DNA of 64,000 nt from a virus. The stretch is taken from positions 109,109-173,108 of IMG/VR virus record IMGVR_UViG_3300009034_000002; one strand, written 5' to 3'. Every line of letters begins with the position of its first letter. The first letter of the stretch is position 1. Below, piece after piece: positions 15,569 to 24,483 of this stretch. The notes beneath the pieces were generated by a model. That model saw nothing but the letters and a program-made list of their open reading frames with translations. It was not told where the DNA came from and did no database searches. The translations under genes were made by a program, and so were the position numbers.

Positions 15569-16303
15569 TTAAATTATTTCGTCCAACAAACCAAATTCTT
15601 TTGCTTGTTCTGCTGAAAACCACAGGTCTTTCCGTTCCCACTTTTGTTCGATTTCTTCTGGAGACTTTTTCGTACGCAACGCTAATTCATCACGCAACAT
15701 TACATTCAACTTTTTCAATTCTGCTATTTCGTCTTCCAACTTGAAAAGGTCGCCCTCTAGGCCGGCCTTACCACAAACGTGAATCAATATCCTGGACATC
15801 TTATAAGCAATTCGTCTTGTACAAGCCTGTAAAATATCAGCTGCCATAGATGCCGCAAGACCTCTAACCTCTCCAATTATAACCTTCCCATTACGTTGGG
15901 CATGTTTTATGGTATTAAAGATCAACAGTCCTGGAAAAACTTCGCCTCCTCTCGAGTTTATAATAATCACAATCTTATCACGGAACTTGGAAACGTAATT
16001 GAAATCCCTCAAGAAATCTTTGGCAACATCATCGTCGATATCACCAAGTAAAGGCACATACCCATCGTCTAACAGGAGCTTCTGTTGATAATCATGCAAC
16101 ATGTAACGTGGAGTACCATCTGCGCCAATTTGTGGCTTCAAACGTTCTTGCTCTTCGTCATCATCCACCTCCGCTTCAATCTGTTCTACTACCACCTGTG
16201 GGCACATGGGATTAGGATCATGCCTTTTGTGAACATCACTGCACATAACAAAACCCCCTTTATCGGACAATATTAGTTTACTTATATCAAATTTTAACTG
16301 CAT
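15569..16303 (-). CDS. clpP: ClpP-like serine protease
   Basis: ClpP/crotonase-fold peptidase of 244 residues. Oxyanion region INSRGGEVFPG is at 116-125, the nucleophile Ser152 in GLAASMAA, His175 in RILIHV, and Asp226 in ERKDLWFSAEQA, followed by the family's FGLLDEI ending. An N-terminal extension of about 85 residues is acidic and unlike host ClpP. A second start at 16246 has GGGGG at better spacing and would remove 19 residues. Phage ClpP-like proteins often act in capsid maturation, but no capsid gene is near; working with a host or phage unfoldase is possible. Confidence 0.88.
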   Translation of the reverse strand: MQLKFDISKLILSDKGGFVMCSDVHKRHDPNPMCPQVVVEQIEAEVDDDEEQERLKPQIGADGTPRYMLHDYQQKLLLDDGYVPLLGDIDDDVAKDFLRDFNYVSKFRDKIVIIINSRGGEVFPGLLIFNTIKHAQRNGKVIIGEVRGLAASMAADILQACTRRIAYKMSRILIHVCGKAGLEGDLFKLEDEIAELKKLNVMLRDELALRTKKSPEEIEQKWERKDLWFSAEQAKEFGLLDEII

Positions 16304-16351
16304 TGATAAGGAACCTTCAACAAGAAACTAACCACATAGTTAAAAAGGCAA

Positions 16352-16897
16352 TTATGACCTTCCAAAGTAGGCCAGAACTCTTACTGTTTGAATTGCATCG
16401 TCTAAAGCATCATGATGTTTTCCATCAATGGGAAGTTGTAACCTTTTTGATACGTTCTTCAAGCCCCAAGACTTTGGCTTTAGTCCACGTTTACACATTT
16501 CCCACATTACAATACTTTTCAAATCCACACACCGCCGGTAAAAAGGACAATTGCGGTTAATCTTTTCATATTGTACACGGAGAAAACCGGCATCAAAGGA
16601 TACGCCCCAGGCTGCAAACTGTACGGACTTTGGATCCGTTAAAGCTTCCACCTTTTCCAATACTGGTTCCAGGGATGGCGCATTTAACAATACCTCTTCG
16701 GGAATTTGGTGTACCATCATAGACTTAGGCCTTCTAGTAGCTTCCAGGGGCTTCACGTAACTGCCAAATGACTTAATGATAGTTAATGTTTGTTTACAAA
16801 CCAACACCGCGCCAATCTGACAGATACTGTAAGCTGACATCGGATCAACGCCTGTTGCTTCAACGTCAATCACCAATAAATTCGTAGGAAAGTACAT
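16352..16897 (-). CDS. DEDDh 3'-5' exonuclease
   Basis: 181 residues from the ATG at 16897, placed behind GAGGTG (the in-frame GTG upstream lies inside that site). RNase H-fold exonuclease with DVEATG (Exo I), WGVSFDAGFL (Exo II) and HHDALDD (Exo III). It resembles the exonuclease family of DnaQ, RNase T and oligoribonuclease-like proteins. Candidate roles are proofreading or RNA/DNA end trimming; the short-substrate class cannot be resolved by eye. Confidence 0.88.
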   Translation of the reverse strand: MYFPTNLLVIDVEATGVDPMSAYSICQIGAVLVCKQTLTIIKSFGSYVKPLEATRRPKSMMVHQIPEEVLLNAPSLEPVLEKVEALTDPKSVQFAAWGVSFDAGFLRVQYEKINRNCPFYRRCVDLKSIVMWEMCKRGLKPKSWGLKNVSKRLQLPIDGKHHDALDDAIQTVRVLAYFGRS

Positions 16898-16921
16898 ATC
16901 TAACACCTCAAAACCGGTTTT

Positions 16922-17137
16922 CTACCGGTGAAAGTTAACAAAAGGGTATCCAATCGTAAGCAATACCCAAAGTAGCAATACAATCCATATAGGACTTAAA
17001 ACCCAAATCCATGGCCAGCTAACAACATTTAGAACTTTTAATAAGACAAACAAGACGGCAACAATAACAGACAACTTAATATAAGTATGCACAAATATAG
17101 CAAGTTCAGCAAGTACGAAGTAAATTTGGGATATCAA
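16922..17137 (-). CDS. Small membrane protein, two helices
   Basis: 71 residues with two strongly hydrophobic segments (about 16-36 and 46-64, the second W-rich). Start is TTG behind AGGAGGT, overlapping the previous gene's TGA (TTGA). Function unknown. Confidence 0.7.
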   Translation of the reverse strand: MISQIYFVLAELAIFVHTYIKLSVIVAVLFVLLKVLNVVSWPWIWVLSPIWIVLLLWVLLTIGYPFVNFHR

Positions 17138-17328
17138 TCTTCTACCTCCTTACATCTAGTATGATCAAAACAAATAATACATTCCCGACAAATGGTACAA
17201 GGACGGTGTCGGTCAGCATACTCCTTGAACTTGCACTTCTGCTCATCATCACAACCAAAAAGCCCTCCGCCACCTTCACAACTAACTAAACAGCCACACT
17301 CTAACGGTGTCCAAAATTCTCTGGCCAA
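17134..17328 (-). CDS. Cysteine-rich small protein
   Basis: 64 residues with ten cysteines (CGC, CKF, CTICRECIIC), probably binding one or two zinc ions. Starts at TTG behind GGAGGTG. Overlaps the downstream membrane-protein gene by 4 bases. Confidence 0.7.
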   Translation of the reverse strand: MAREFWTPLECGCLVSCEGGGGLFGCDDEQKCKFKEYADRHRPCTICRECIICFDHTRCKEVED

Positions 17329-17331
17329 CGT

Positions 17332-17532
17332 TCACACCTCCTTTAACATATTTTTTACCGCCTTCCTAAATGTCTTATCACTTCGCATAGCATCTAAAAA
17401 CTCTCTCTTTGTAGTACTCAACTTAATGTTTTTCCTCATTCCTTCAATAGTGACAGCATCGTACTTCCTCCAACAAGGTGGAACGCCACCTGGCCTTCCG
17501 TCCCTTTCCCACTGTATACACCCCATACACAT
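17332..17532 (-). CDS. Small protein with N-terminal cysteine cluster
   Basis: 66 residues from the ATG at 17532 with GGAGGTGA; the open frame continues 33 bases upstream without a site. It opens with CMGC and another cysteine at about residue 20 (CW), followed by a basic helical tail. Lies directly downstream of the Lon-like protease. Confidence 0.65.
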   Translation of the reverse strand: MCMGCIQWERDGRPGGVPPCWRKYDAVTIEGMRKNIKLSTTKREFLDAMRSDKTFRKAVKNMLKEV

Positions 17533-17561
17533 TACGTTCACCTCCATAGTCATTATTTTAT

Positions 17562-19991
17562 TCATTCTACGATAGACGTATGGAACCCTTTATAACCTTC
17601 AGCAAGCTCTATAAGCCGTTTGTTCACTAAGTAATTCACGGTGCCTTTGGGATAGGTATTATCCTTCCGTTGTGTGCCAGCAGACAATCCAGTCAAGATT
17701 TCAATACCTTCATTGATCGAATTTATCTTATAAATATGAAATTGGCCTTTTTTAACGGCTTGTGTCACATCCTCACGAAGCATCAAATTCCTTATATTCC
17801 GTGCCGGAATTAAAACGCCTTGTTCTCCCGTCAGACCTTTTTCTTTACATACATCAAAGAATCCTTCGATCTTTTGATTTACACCACCAATTGGCTGAAT
17901 TTCACCTTGTTGGTTAACCGAGCCGGTCACGGCTATATACTGCTTAATTGGAATATCGGCAAGGCTTGACAGTACGGCGTAAAGTTCAGTAGAAGAGGCA
18001 CTATCCCCATCTACGCCAGTATAAGTTTGTTCAAAGCAAAGACTTGCTGTAAGAGACAAAGGCTTATCTTGTGCAAATTTCGATCCCAAGTAGCCAGATA
18101 AGATAAGCACGCCTTTATCATGAATTCGTCCGCTGAGTTTTGACTCTCTTTCAATATTAATCACACCACGTTTACCCAAGAAGGTTTTTGCTGTAATGCG
18201 TGAAGGGAAACCGAAACTAAATATTCCAAAGTCATAAACAGCTAATCCGTTAACCTGTCCAACAACTGACCCTTCAACATCAACCATAAGTGTTCCTTCG
18301 GAAATTAGTTGCCGGATATTCTCAGCTACAAGATCAAGTCGATGAATCTTCTTTTTAACAGCCATATCAACATGTGTTCCAGTAATCATTCGGCTTTCAG
18401 ACTTCTTTGCCCAGTAGTCCGCCTCAATTGCCAAATCTTTCAACTGTCCAAAACGAGAAGATAACTTCTCCTGGTCACTTACCGCTCTTGAAGCATATTC
18501 CATAACCTTAGCAACACCTGCGCGGTCAAAGGGCAGTAACTTTTCACTGTCGCAACACTTTCGCAGAAACTGCGCATAACACACCAAATTTTCATCAGTT
18601 CGCTTGACTTTGTTGTTAAAATCAGCCTTTACCTTAAACATTTCCCAGAAATCTTCTTCATACAACGCCAGGAGTTGATAGATACGCTCCTCCCCGGTCA
18701 TTACTATTTTGACGTTTAAAGGCACGGGCTGCGGTCTGATCCCTTGTGGAACAAGGAAACCAAATTGTTCAAGAGGGTCTTCAAGTCTAACTTCCTTTGT
18801 TTTGATAGCCCTCTTAAGTCCATCCCAAACTCCAGGACTAAACAAAACATCGCGTACGTTAAGAATTAAGTACCCACCGTTGGCCAATTGAAGGGATCCT
18901 GGTTTAATCATTGTGTGATCACTTATATAAGCGCCCATTACAGCCTTCCTTTCAATTTTGCCAAACATATTAAACCAACTGGGATTAGATTCAATAACTA
19001 TTGGTGGCCCTTGAGAACAACTATTATCTACAAGCACATTCACCTTGAAGACAATAAACGGATCTGTTTGTATTGGAAAGGTAACTTCTTGTGAACTGTT
19101 TTTTGTTGGCTTGAAAAATAGTTGCAATTTTGTGAGTACAAATTCTTTAACCTCGTTTAAGAAATTTCTCACTTCCAGATATTCGCCATAGACTTCAAAC
19201 AATTCAGTAAAAGGTCCAGTTATTACAAATTCGGCCACTCTTTTGCCCATCTTGTTCAACTTAATGTCCGCCTCTTTTTCGAGACCGCTTACTAGTCTAG
19301 CGGTTGCATCAACCTTTTTCATCATCAGCCTTCGCTTTGTTTCAATGGCTTCCCTTTCTTCATCCTTTAGGCTTAAGAAATCCTCTCTGGATAAAGGCTT
19401 GCCGTCAGCCAAAGGAACTACTGTTGAGCCAGACATCGAAAGTTCAACCATTAAGCCATCCTTCTTTGCTTCCATATCTAAAACGTGCAGTACTTCGCGA
19501 TATTCCTTCTGTTTAGCTTCCAAAATTTCCTGCTTACGGTTCTGGACTTCTTCACTAGTAAAAGCCTTGGGTATTTCCACTTGCAAAGTCTTTAGAAGCC
19601 ATTCCATATGATTCTTAAAGGACTTACCACACCCCTTTGATAATTTTAAAATCCGGGGCCGATCCGGATCGGTAAAGTTGTGTACGTAGCACCAATCACA
19701 GGGCTGAAAATTTATACCATGCGACCGTTTATCATTAACAAATTTTTCCACGCAAGACTTGATAGTGGTAGCCTTTCCGGTTCCAGTAAGTCCAGTTAGA
19801 AAGAGGTTATAACCCTGACTGTCAACATCTAGTCCAAAGTTAATGGAATCTAATGCACGCTCTTGGCCAATAAATTCTTTAAGTGGCTCTAGGTTCGAGG
19901 TATCCTTGAACTTGAAATGTGTGGACGGACATCTCCATCGTAGTTCCTTAAGGGGAACTTTAAATTTTTTAAGCCTAATTTTATTTGACAT
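17562..19991 (-). CDS. Lon-like ATP-dependent protease (LonB/YcbZ type)
   Basis: 809-residue AAA+ serine protease. Walker A GLTGTGKA is at 67-74, and the long middle region (about 150-300) is charged, helical and probably coiled. ADGK/LEDPLEQFGF and IVMTGEERIYQ lie in the ATPase part. The C-terminal Lon protease domain has Ser664 in GVDGDSASSTE and Lys707 in GGVNQKIEGF, the Ser-Lys dyad. The layout matches COG1067 proteins rather than classical LonA. It is one of the longest genes here; its cellular target is unknown. With the ClpP- and HslV-like proteins it makes three regulated peptidases. Confidence 0.93.
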   Translation of the reverse strand: MSNKIRLKKFKVPLKELRWRCPSTHFKFKDTSNLEPLKEFIGQERALDSINFGLDVDSQGYNLFLTGLTGTGKATTIKSCVEKFVNDKRSHGINFQPCDWCYVHNFTDPDRPRILKLSKGCGKSFKNHMEWLLKTLQVEIPKAFTSEEVQNRKQEILEAKQKEYREVLHVLDMEAKKDGLMVELSMSGSTVVPLADGKPLSREDFLSLKDEEREAIETKRRLMMKKVDATARLVSGLEKEADIKLNKMGKRVAEFVITGPFTELFEVYGEYLEVRNFLNEVKEFVLTKLQLFFKPTKNSSQEVTFPIQTDPFIVFKVNVLVDNSCSQGPPIVIESNPSWFNMFGKIERKAVMGAYISDHTMIKPGSLQLANGGYLILNVRDVLFSPGVWDGLKRAIKTKEVRLEDPLEQFGFLVPQGIRPQPVPLNVKIVMTGEERIYQLLALYEEDFWEMFKVKADFNNKVKRTDENLVCYAQFLRKCCDSEKLLPFDRAGVAKVMEYASRAVSDQEKLSSRFGQLKDLAIEADYWAKKSESRMITGTHVDMAVKKKIHRLDLVAENIRQLISEGTLMVDVEGSVVGQVNGLAVYDFGIFSFGFPSRITAKTFLGKRGVINIERESKLSGRIHDKGVLILSGYLGSKFAQDKPLSLTASLCFEQTYTGVDGDSASSTELYAVLSSLADIPIKQYIAVTGSVNQQGEIQPIGGVNQKIEGFFDVCKEKGLTGEQGVLIPARNIRNLMLREDVTQAVKKGQFHIYKINSINEGIEILTGLSAGTQRKDNTYPKGTVNYLVNKRLIELAEGYKGFHTSIVE

Positions 19992-20002
19992 CCTCTTTCC
20001 TC

Positions 20003-20716
20003 CTATTTCTCTTCACCTTCAAAATAACCGTCAATGGCCGAACGACACTTTGAAAACTCTGGAGCCGCTGACGAACGCCAACCAAAGTGTTGGTAAACAA
20101 AGATGCCGTTCTTCCACTCGTTGGACAACTTCGACCAATTAACCCCTTTACCGTATAACATTTCGTGTATATCCGACTGATTCTTATTCATTAACTCATT
20201 ATGCGAAAAGTGTGACTGAGCTAACATATGTATACTGTTACGTTCCCAATCCTTCTGACGCCAAATGAAGTAGTTACAAACTTCTTCCTTTGGGATATTA
20301 AATACTCTACAATCAAACAGGGCTAATTGGGGAGGCAAAACCACACCATACCCATCAATGAAGAAATTTTTCGTAAATGTTACAGAAGCAATACTAGCTG
20401 CGATAGAAGTCATCTTTTGAATGTTATAATCAAACCAAGCTGAGGTATTTAACTTATCAAAATCCGAAATCAAGATCGAAATTTCATCGGATTGGACATA
20501 TGCACATTTTGAACCTTGGATTTCACTACACAACGCAATTGCGGTCTTTTTCATACAATCCGAAAAGATGTTATCAAACGGTTTTTCACATCTTCGTGTC
20601 AGGGTATGAAATGCTTTCCCATCCAGTCTCATAATAACAGGCGTTCTGCGACATAGTTTAATCCTGTAACGATTTTCGTAGTTCTCCTTCATTCTATCGC
20701 CTATCGACTGAGTCAT
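20003..20716 (-). CDS. thg1: tRNA(His) guanylyltransferase-like 3'-5' polymerase (Thg1/TLP)
   Basis: 237 residues from the ATG at 20716 (GGAGGA upstream). The reverse polymerase family adds nucleotides in the 3'-5' direction to tRNA 5' ends. RLDGKAFHTLTR, followed by KPFD, contains the first metal-binding Asp, and YVQSDEISIL contains the second acidic metal motif. Bacterial and viral members (TLPs) are known to repair 5'-truncated tRNAs rather than only adding G-1. The window also encodes RNA ligases and a CCA enzyme, supporting tRNA repair. Confidence 0.92.
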   Translation of the reverse strand: MTQSIGDRMKENYENRYRIKLCRRTPVIMRLDGKAFHTLTRRCEKPFDNIFSDCMKKTAIALCSEIQGSKCAYVQSDEISILISDFDKLNTSAWFDYNIQKMTSIAASIASVTFTKNFFIDGYGVVLPPQLALFDCRVFNIPKEEVCNYFIWRQKDWERNSIHMLAQSHFSHNELMNKNQSDIHEMLYGKGVNWSKLSNEWKNGIFVYQHFGWRSSAAPEFSKCRSAIDGYFEGEEK

Positions 20717-20739
20717 GAGGTCCTCCAAATTTATTTGAG

Positions 20740-21036
20740 CTATAACTTTTTTTCTTCAATCCATTCAACGGTTACCAAATTACCAAATAATTTATTAATG
20801 TTTTTCTCAATTGACTTTAGGTTTTTCTGCCATGGCCCAAAACTTTTAACCATAGTTACGGTCACTTCGGAACTAACATAAGTTGCATAGGCCAAATCCT
20901 TTAGAAACTTACCATTGGCAAACTCCCATGCTCGGTTTTCCTTTGTAAAATACATTCGTACTTTACAATGATGTGGTTCGTAGTATTCCCACTTTACCTC
21001 AAAGTGAATTGGTTTCTTCGACTTCGTCATCCTCAT
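20740..21036 (-). CDS. Hypothetical protein
   Basis: 98 residues from the ATG at 21036 (AAGGGGG upstream); a longer frame start is less likely. Basic, beta-alpha pattern, HFEVKWEYYEPHHCKVRMYF near the start. No family recognised. Confidence 0.65.
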   Translation of the reverse strand: MRMTKSKKPIHFEVKWEYYEPHHCKVRMYFTKENRAWEFANGKFLKDLAYATYVSSEVTVTMVKSFGPWQKNLKSIEKNINKLFGNLVTVEWIEEKKL

Positions 21037-21077
21037 CGCTACCCCCTTCATGCCAATTGTTTAAACCTAAAAAAGCT

Positions 21078-21299
21078 TCACTTATGTGTGTCTTCATCTT
21101 CATTATCAGTCGATTCTTCAATCAAATCTGATACCTCGTCACGTAAGCTAGTGATTGGCAGTTCAAGCTCATAACCTAGTAGCCACTCCAATGCAGCTTT
21201 CACGCCCTTGTTGTACGGACTGGCCACTTTGTCAGACTCGTCACATTCAAGCATCTTCAAAACAACATCATCTCGACTTCTCCTAAATTGTTCACACAT
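21078..21299 (-). CDS. Small duplicated protein, copy 2 (ALEW family)
   Basis: 73 residues, very similar to the product at 21337-21564: both start MCE-F-RSRD-VV and share YNKGV-AALEW-LGYE followed by an acidic tail. Its upstream 41 bases are identical to those of the other copy, so it arose by tandem duplication. A third, shorter relative is at 47306. Function unknown. Confidence 0.8.
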   Translation of the reverse strand: MCEQFRRSRDDVVLKMLECDESDKVASPYNKGVKAALEWLLGYELELPITSLRDEVSDLIEESTDNEDEDTHK

Positions 21300-21329
21300 T
21301 TACCTTTCCCTCCATTGCAGAAATTATTG
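21289..21329. repeat. 41-base direct repeat, copy A (second copy at 21554-21594)
   Basis: The 41 bases at 21289-21329 and 21554-21594 are identical. Each covers the first codons of a small gene, its ribosome binding site GGAGGGAAAGG, and the last codons (ISAMEGKVNV) of the ligase gene. In copy A the ligase tail is a non-functional remnant. Weaker identity continues some 10 bases further. This dates the small-gene duplication as recent. Confidence 0.9.
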
Positions 21330-21336
21330 TGTATAC

Positions 21337-21564
21337 TTACCTTAACCTCACGTCTTCATTTTCACTATCAGATGATTCTTCATCAAAATCCAAGTTTACC
21401 AAGTCGCGTGGGTCAATAATAGATAGTTCATCCTCATAACCTAAAATCCACTCCAAAGCCGCGTTCACTCCCTTGTTGTAAGGAACAAAAGATTTGGCAG
21501 ACTCTTCACATTCAAACATCTTTGCGACAACTTCATCTCGACTTCTCTTAAAATGTTCACACAT
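21337..21564 (-). CDS. Small duplicated protein, copy 1 (ALEW family)
   Basis: 75 residues, paralogue of the next gene downstream. Conserved core YNKGVNAALEWILGYE; C-terminal third rich in Asp/Glu/Ser. It overlaps the end of the ligase gene by 8 bases and its ribosome binding site lies within that gene's last codons. Confidence 0.8.
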   Translation of the reverse strand: MCEHFKRSRDEVVAKMFECEESAKSFVPYNKGVNAALEWILGYEDELSIIDPRDLVNLDFDEESSDSENEDVRLR

Positions 21565-22684
21565 TTACCTTTCCCTCCATTGCAGAAATTATTGAATATA
21601 CATACCGCATTTTATCCTTTGGACAAAACTGCGACATATACCTCATTACCTGTCGTTTGTCTTCCATTAACTTAACGCCAAACTCCTTATACTTTTGTAA
21701 AACTTCATTCCTTAACTTTACTTCAAATTTAACGTCGTTGATACACTTCCATACAAGATCCTGGCGAGCTTCAACTTCGCGGTCTGTAATTTCTTCCAAT
21801 AACAGCTCCTTAACAAATGTATAGGTAAGTTCTTCAACAGATACGTTTTCAAGCGCGTTATAACATGTTGTTAAAATGTCTTGCTTATTTAAACCTGGCT
21901 TAGCATGAACTGCCATCACACTTTCGGGTTTACATTTCCATTGAACCCAGCCCAACTCAGGATCTTTGACATACACCACAGAACCTTCGGAGCCTTCAAT
22001 GCCAAAATCTGTTGTTTTATTAGTATTTTCAAGTTCACCACGTATCCTCTTGTAAAAGTCTTCGAAGTTGTTCTCGGGTTTAATTTGATAATAAACTGTA
22101 GCAGTCGGAACTTCCGTTGTGAATGATTCTGGCAGCAGTATTTGTTCGGACTTCCTGTCAATTCCAAATATCAATGCAGTATCAAGCGGCGTGGGATAAA
22201 TTATTAAATGTTTATTTCTTATCCCATAAAGTTCACAAACAGCGGTACGTTCCATACTGGGTAAACGCTTAATAGCGGGATAACGTTCTAACATTTCACG
22301 CCACATCTTTACGAAGTCGTAAGATTCAAAACTGTGCATGACTGGCGTCATCCTAGTCTTATAAGTTACATATTCTTTCCTTCTGAAACGGTAAACGTAA
22401 CAAATAATAGCTGTGCCGTCATACTTTTGATAAGCAGGCGAAACTTCAAGAGTATGATGGAAGAAAAATTTGCCAAACCTATTATGAGGATAGTACATCT
22501 TTGGCGCACTCATTATAAACTGAGCTTCGCATTGCATTCCGTTTATATGTGTTAACCAAAGTGATCCATAGTATTTGCCAGACTCCGTGCACATATATCC
22601 GGAAAGGAGATGATCCGGATTAAAAACATCAACTACATCTTTAAATTCACGACGTGGCTTCGTAAGAAATTCAGTAAATTCCAA
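21557..22684 (-). CDS. ATP-dependent RNA/DNA ligase-like nucleotidyltransferase
   Basis: About 375 residues starting at a TTG (22682-22684) seven bases after AAGGAGGT. The open frame runs 51 bases further into the transketolase gene, but no better start is present. Covalent nucleotidyltransferase motifs: I KYDGT (Lys about 87), III near CELYGI, IV EGSVVYV, V WKCKPE. The roughly 100-residue C-terminal domain is helical and unassigned. The motif style is closer to phage RNA ligases than to NAD or ATP DNA ligases, but substrate is not proven. Next to a Thg1 gene two positions downstream. Confidence 0.78.
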   Translation of the reverse strand: MEFTEFLTKPRREFKDVVDVFNPDHLLSGYMCTESGKYYGSLWLTHINGMQCEAQFIMSAPKMYYPHNRFGKFFFHHTLEVSPAYQKYDGTAIICYVYRFRRKEYVTYKTRMTPVMHSFESYDFVKMWREMLERYPAIKRLPSMERTAVCELYGIRNKHLIIYPTPLDTALIFGIDRKSEQILLPESFTTEVPTATVYYQIKPENNFEDFYKRIRGELENTNKTTDFGIEGSEGSVVYVKDPELGWVQWKCKPESVMAVHAKPGLNKQDILTTCYNALENVSVEELTYTFVKELLLEEITDREVEARQDLVWKCINDVKFEVKLRNEVLQKYKEFGVKLMEDKRQVMRYMSQFCPKDKMRYVYSIISAMEGKVNV

Positions 22685-22688
22685 TTCG

Positions 22689-23630
22689 CTACCTCCTTGG
22701 TTTGTGCCGCATAAATGTTTCAATAGTAGCCACAATACTACGCGGTGTTAAATTATATTTCTTTAATAACGATTCTGGAGAACCCGAGCGAGTAAATATA
22801 TCAGGAATACCAATACGTAACATTGAAACAAGTTTGTGTTCCATTAAACATTCTGACACAGCATCACCTAAACCGCCAATTACTGAATGATCCTCGACGG
22901 TAACTACCGAGCCAGTACTTCCAGCACAATGCAACAATAATTCAGTATCCAATGGTTTAACTGTTGACATAGCAACAATACTACTGGAAACACCAGACAT
23001 TTGAAGATAGTTTGCAACTTGTAAACATGTATGAGTTAAATAACCTGTTGTCACAATTGTGACATCTTTACCGTCACGCAAACAGCTACCCTTCCCAATT
23101 TCAAAATGGTTACGCTTTTCAACAATCTCTGGCATATCAATTCTACAACCTCTAATATACACCGGGCCTGGATGTGCTACAACAGTTTCAACAACCTGTT
23201 CCATTTCGGTGCTATCTATTGGAGCAATCACGGTCATATTTGGTATTACTCGCATTAATGCAAGATCTTCCAACGCGTGGTGTGATACACCGTCGGGTCC
23301 AACGGTTATTCCGCCATGGCTACCAAAGATTTTTACATTCAAGTTGTCCAACGCAATTGTTTGTCTTATTTGTTCCCATCCCCTACAAACAAAGATTGCA
23401 AAGGTAGCCAGGAAAACAATCTTACCAGTTAGTGCAAGTCCCGCAGCTACGGACATCATATTTTGTTCTTGTACCCCAACGTTAAAAAACCGATCCGGGA
23501 AAGTCTTCGCAAAGTAATGGGTCTTTGTTGATGATGAAAGGTCAGCATCGAGCACGACAACGTCTTTATTTAATGTACCTACTTCTTGTAGTTTCTTTCC
23601 GAAAGCATCTCGCGGATTACGCTTTTCCAT
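22689..23630 (-). CDS. tktB: Transketolase, C-terminal subunit
   Basis: 313 residues covering the pyrimidine-binding and C-terminal domains of a split transketolase. FNVGVQEQNMMSVAAGLA holds the catalytic Glu that activates thiamine diphosphate; HHALEDLALMR and VEDHSVIGGLGDAV are also typical. It overlaps the N-terminal subunit gene by 14 bases, so the two are translated together. Similar split enzymes occur in archaea and some bacteria. With GmhA it could supply and use sedoheptulose 7-phosphate; a 1-deoxyxylulose-phosphate-synthase-like or other ThDP reaction cannot be excluded. Confidence 0.9.
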   Translation of the reverse strand: MEKRNPRDAFGKKLQEVGTLNKDVVVLDADLSSSTKTHYFAKTFPDRFFNVGVQEQNMMSVAAGLALTGKIVFLATFAIFVCRGWEQIRQTIALDNLNVKIFGSHGGITVGPDGVSHHALEDLALMRVIPNMTVIAPIDSTEMEQVVETVVAHPGPVYIRGCRIDMPEIVEKRNHFEIGKGSCLRDGKDVTIVTTGYLTHTCLQVANYLQMSGVSSSIVAMSTVKPLDTELLLHCAGSTGSVVTVEDHSVIGGLGDAVSECLMEHKLVSMLRIGIPDIFTRSGSPESLLKKYNLTPRSIVATIETFMRHKPRR

Positions 23631-24471
23631 TTAACTCCTCCAACGCTTTAATATACTCTGCATACGTAGGTGCAACCCCATGATACTTTACTCGATTTTC
23701 CATAAAAGAAACGCCTTTACCTTTGACGGTCTTTGCAATAACGCACAATGGTCTGTGATGAGTTCGTGGGTATTGAAGTACGCGTTTTAACTGAACAAAG
23801 TCGTGTCCATCAACTGAAAACGTTTCCCAACCAAAGGATTGAAACTTGAGATAAAGTGGATAGATATTCATAACATCAGTAATACGCCCGTCTATCTGGA
23901 GGTCGTTATTATCCACAATAACAACAAGATTATCAAGTTCATAGTGACTCGCACACATAGCGGCCTCCCAAATTTGTCCAGACTGTAACTCGCCATCACC
24001 AGTTACTACAAACACTCTGTTCGGATCCTGATTGAGTTTAAGTCCTAGTGCAATTCCAACGCCAACTGATAGCCCTTGTCCAAGTGAGCCAGTAGAAACT
24101 TCAATACCTGGAGTAAACTTCCTCCTTGGATGCCCTTGAAGCTGGCCAAAAATTGTCCTTAACTCTAACAAATCCTTAATTGGAAAATAACCTAATCTAG
24201 CAAGGATAGAATAAAGCGTTGGACAACCATGACCCTTCGATAATATAAAATAATCGTGCGGAACATTTACATCAGTTGCAGACAACGGAGGTAAACTCAT
24301 TACATGACAGAAGAGTGTAGCTAGTATTTCTACACAGGATAATGCGCCGCCCGTGTGTCCAGAGCCTGCAACACACAACATAGTAAGTACATCTTCCCTT
24401 ATCCTCTTGACCAGTTTCGGAAATGGCAAAGTACGGAATGTTTCACTACTACTAATTATATCTATTGCCAT
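23617..24471 (-). CDS. tktA: Transketolase, N-terminal (ThDP-binding) subunit
   Basis: 284 residues forming the pyrophosphate-binding half. SGHTGGALS and SKGHGCPTLY are followed by STGSLGQGLSVGVG and the thiamine-diphosphate motif GDGELQSGQIWEA followed by VDNND. All are hallmark transketolase segments, and length equals the usual split subunit. AAGGAGA precedes the ATG. It forms a two-gene unit with the C-terminal subunit. Confidence 0.92.
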   Translation of the reverse strand: MAIDIISSSETFRTLPFPKLVKRIREDVLTMLCVAGSGHTGGALSCVEILATLFCHVMSLPPLSATDVNVPHDYFILSKGHGCPTLYSILARLGYFPIKDLLELRTIFGQLQGHPRRKFTPGIEVSTGSLGQGLSVGVGIALGLKLNQDPNRVFVVTGDGELQSGQIWEAAMCASHYELDNLVVIVDNNDLQIDGRITDVMNIYPLYLKFQSFGWETFSVDGHDFVQLKRVLQYPRTHHRPLCVIAKTVKGKGVSFMENRVKYHGVAPTYAEYIKALEELNGKA

Positions 24472-24483
24472 AGTCTTGTCTCC

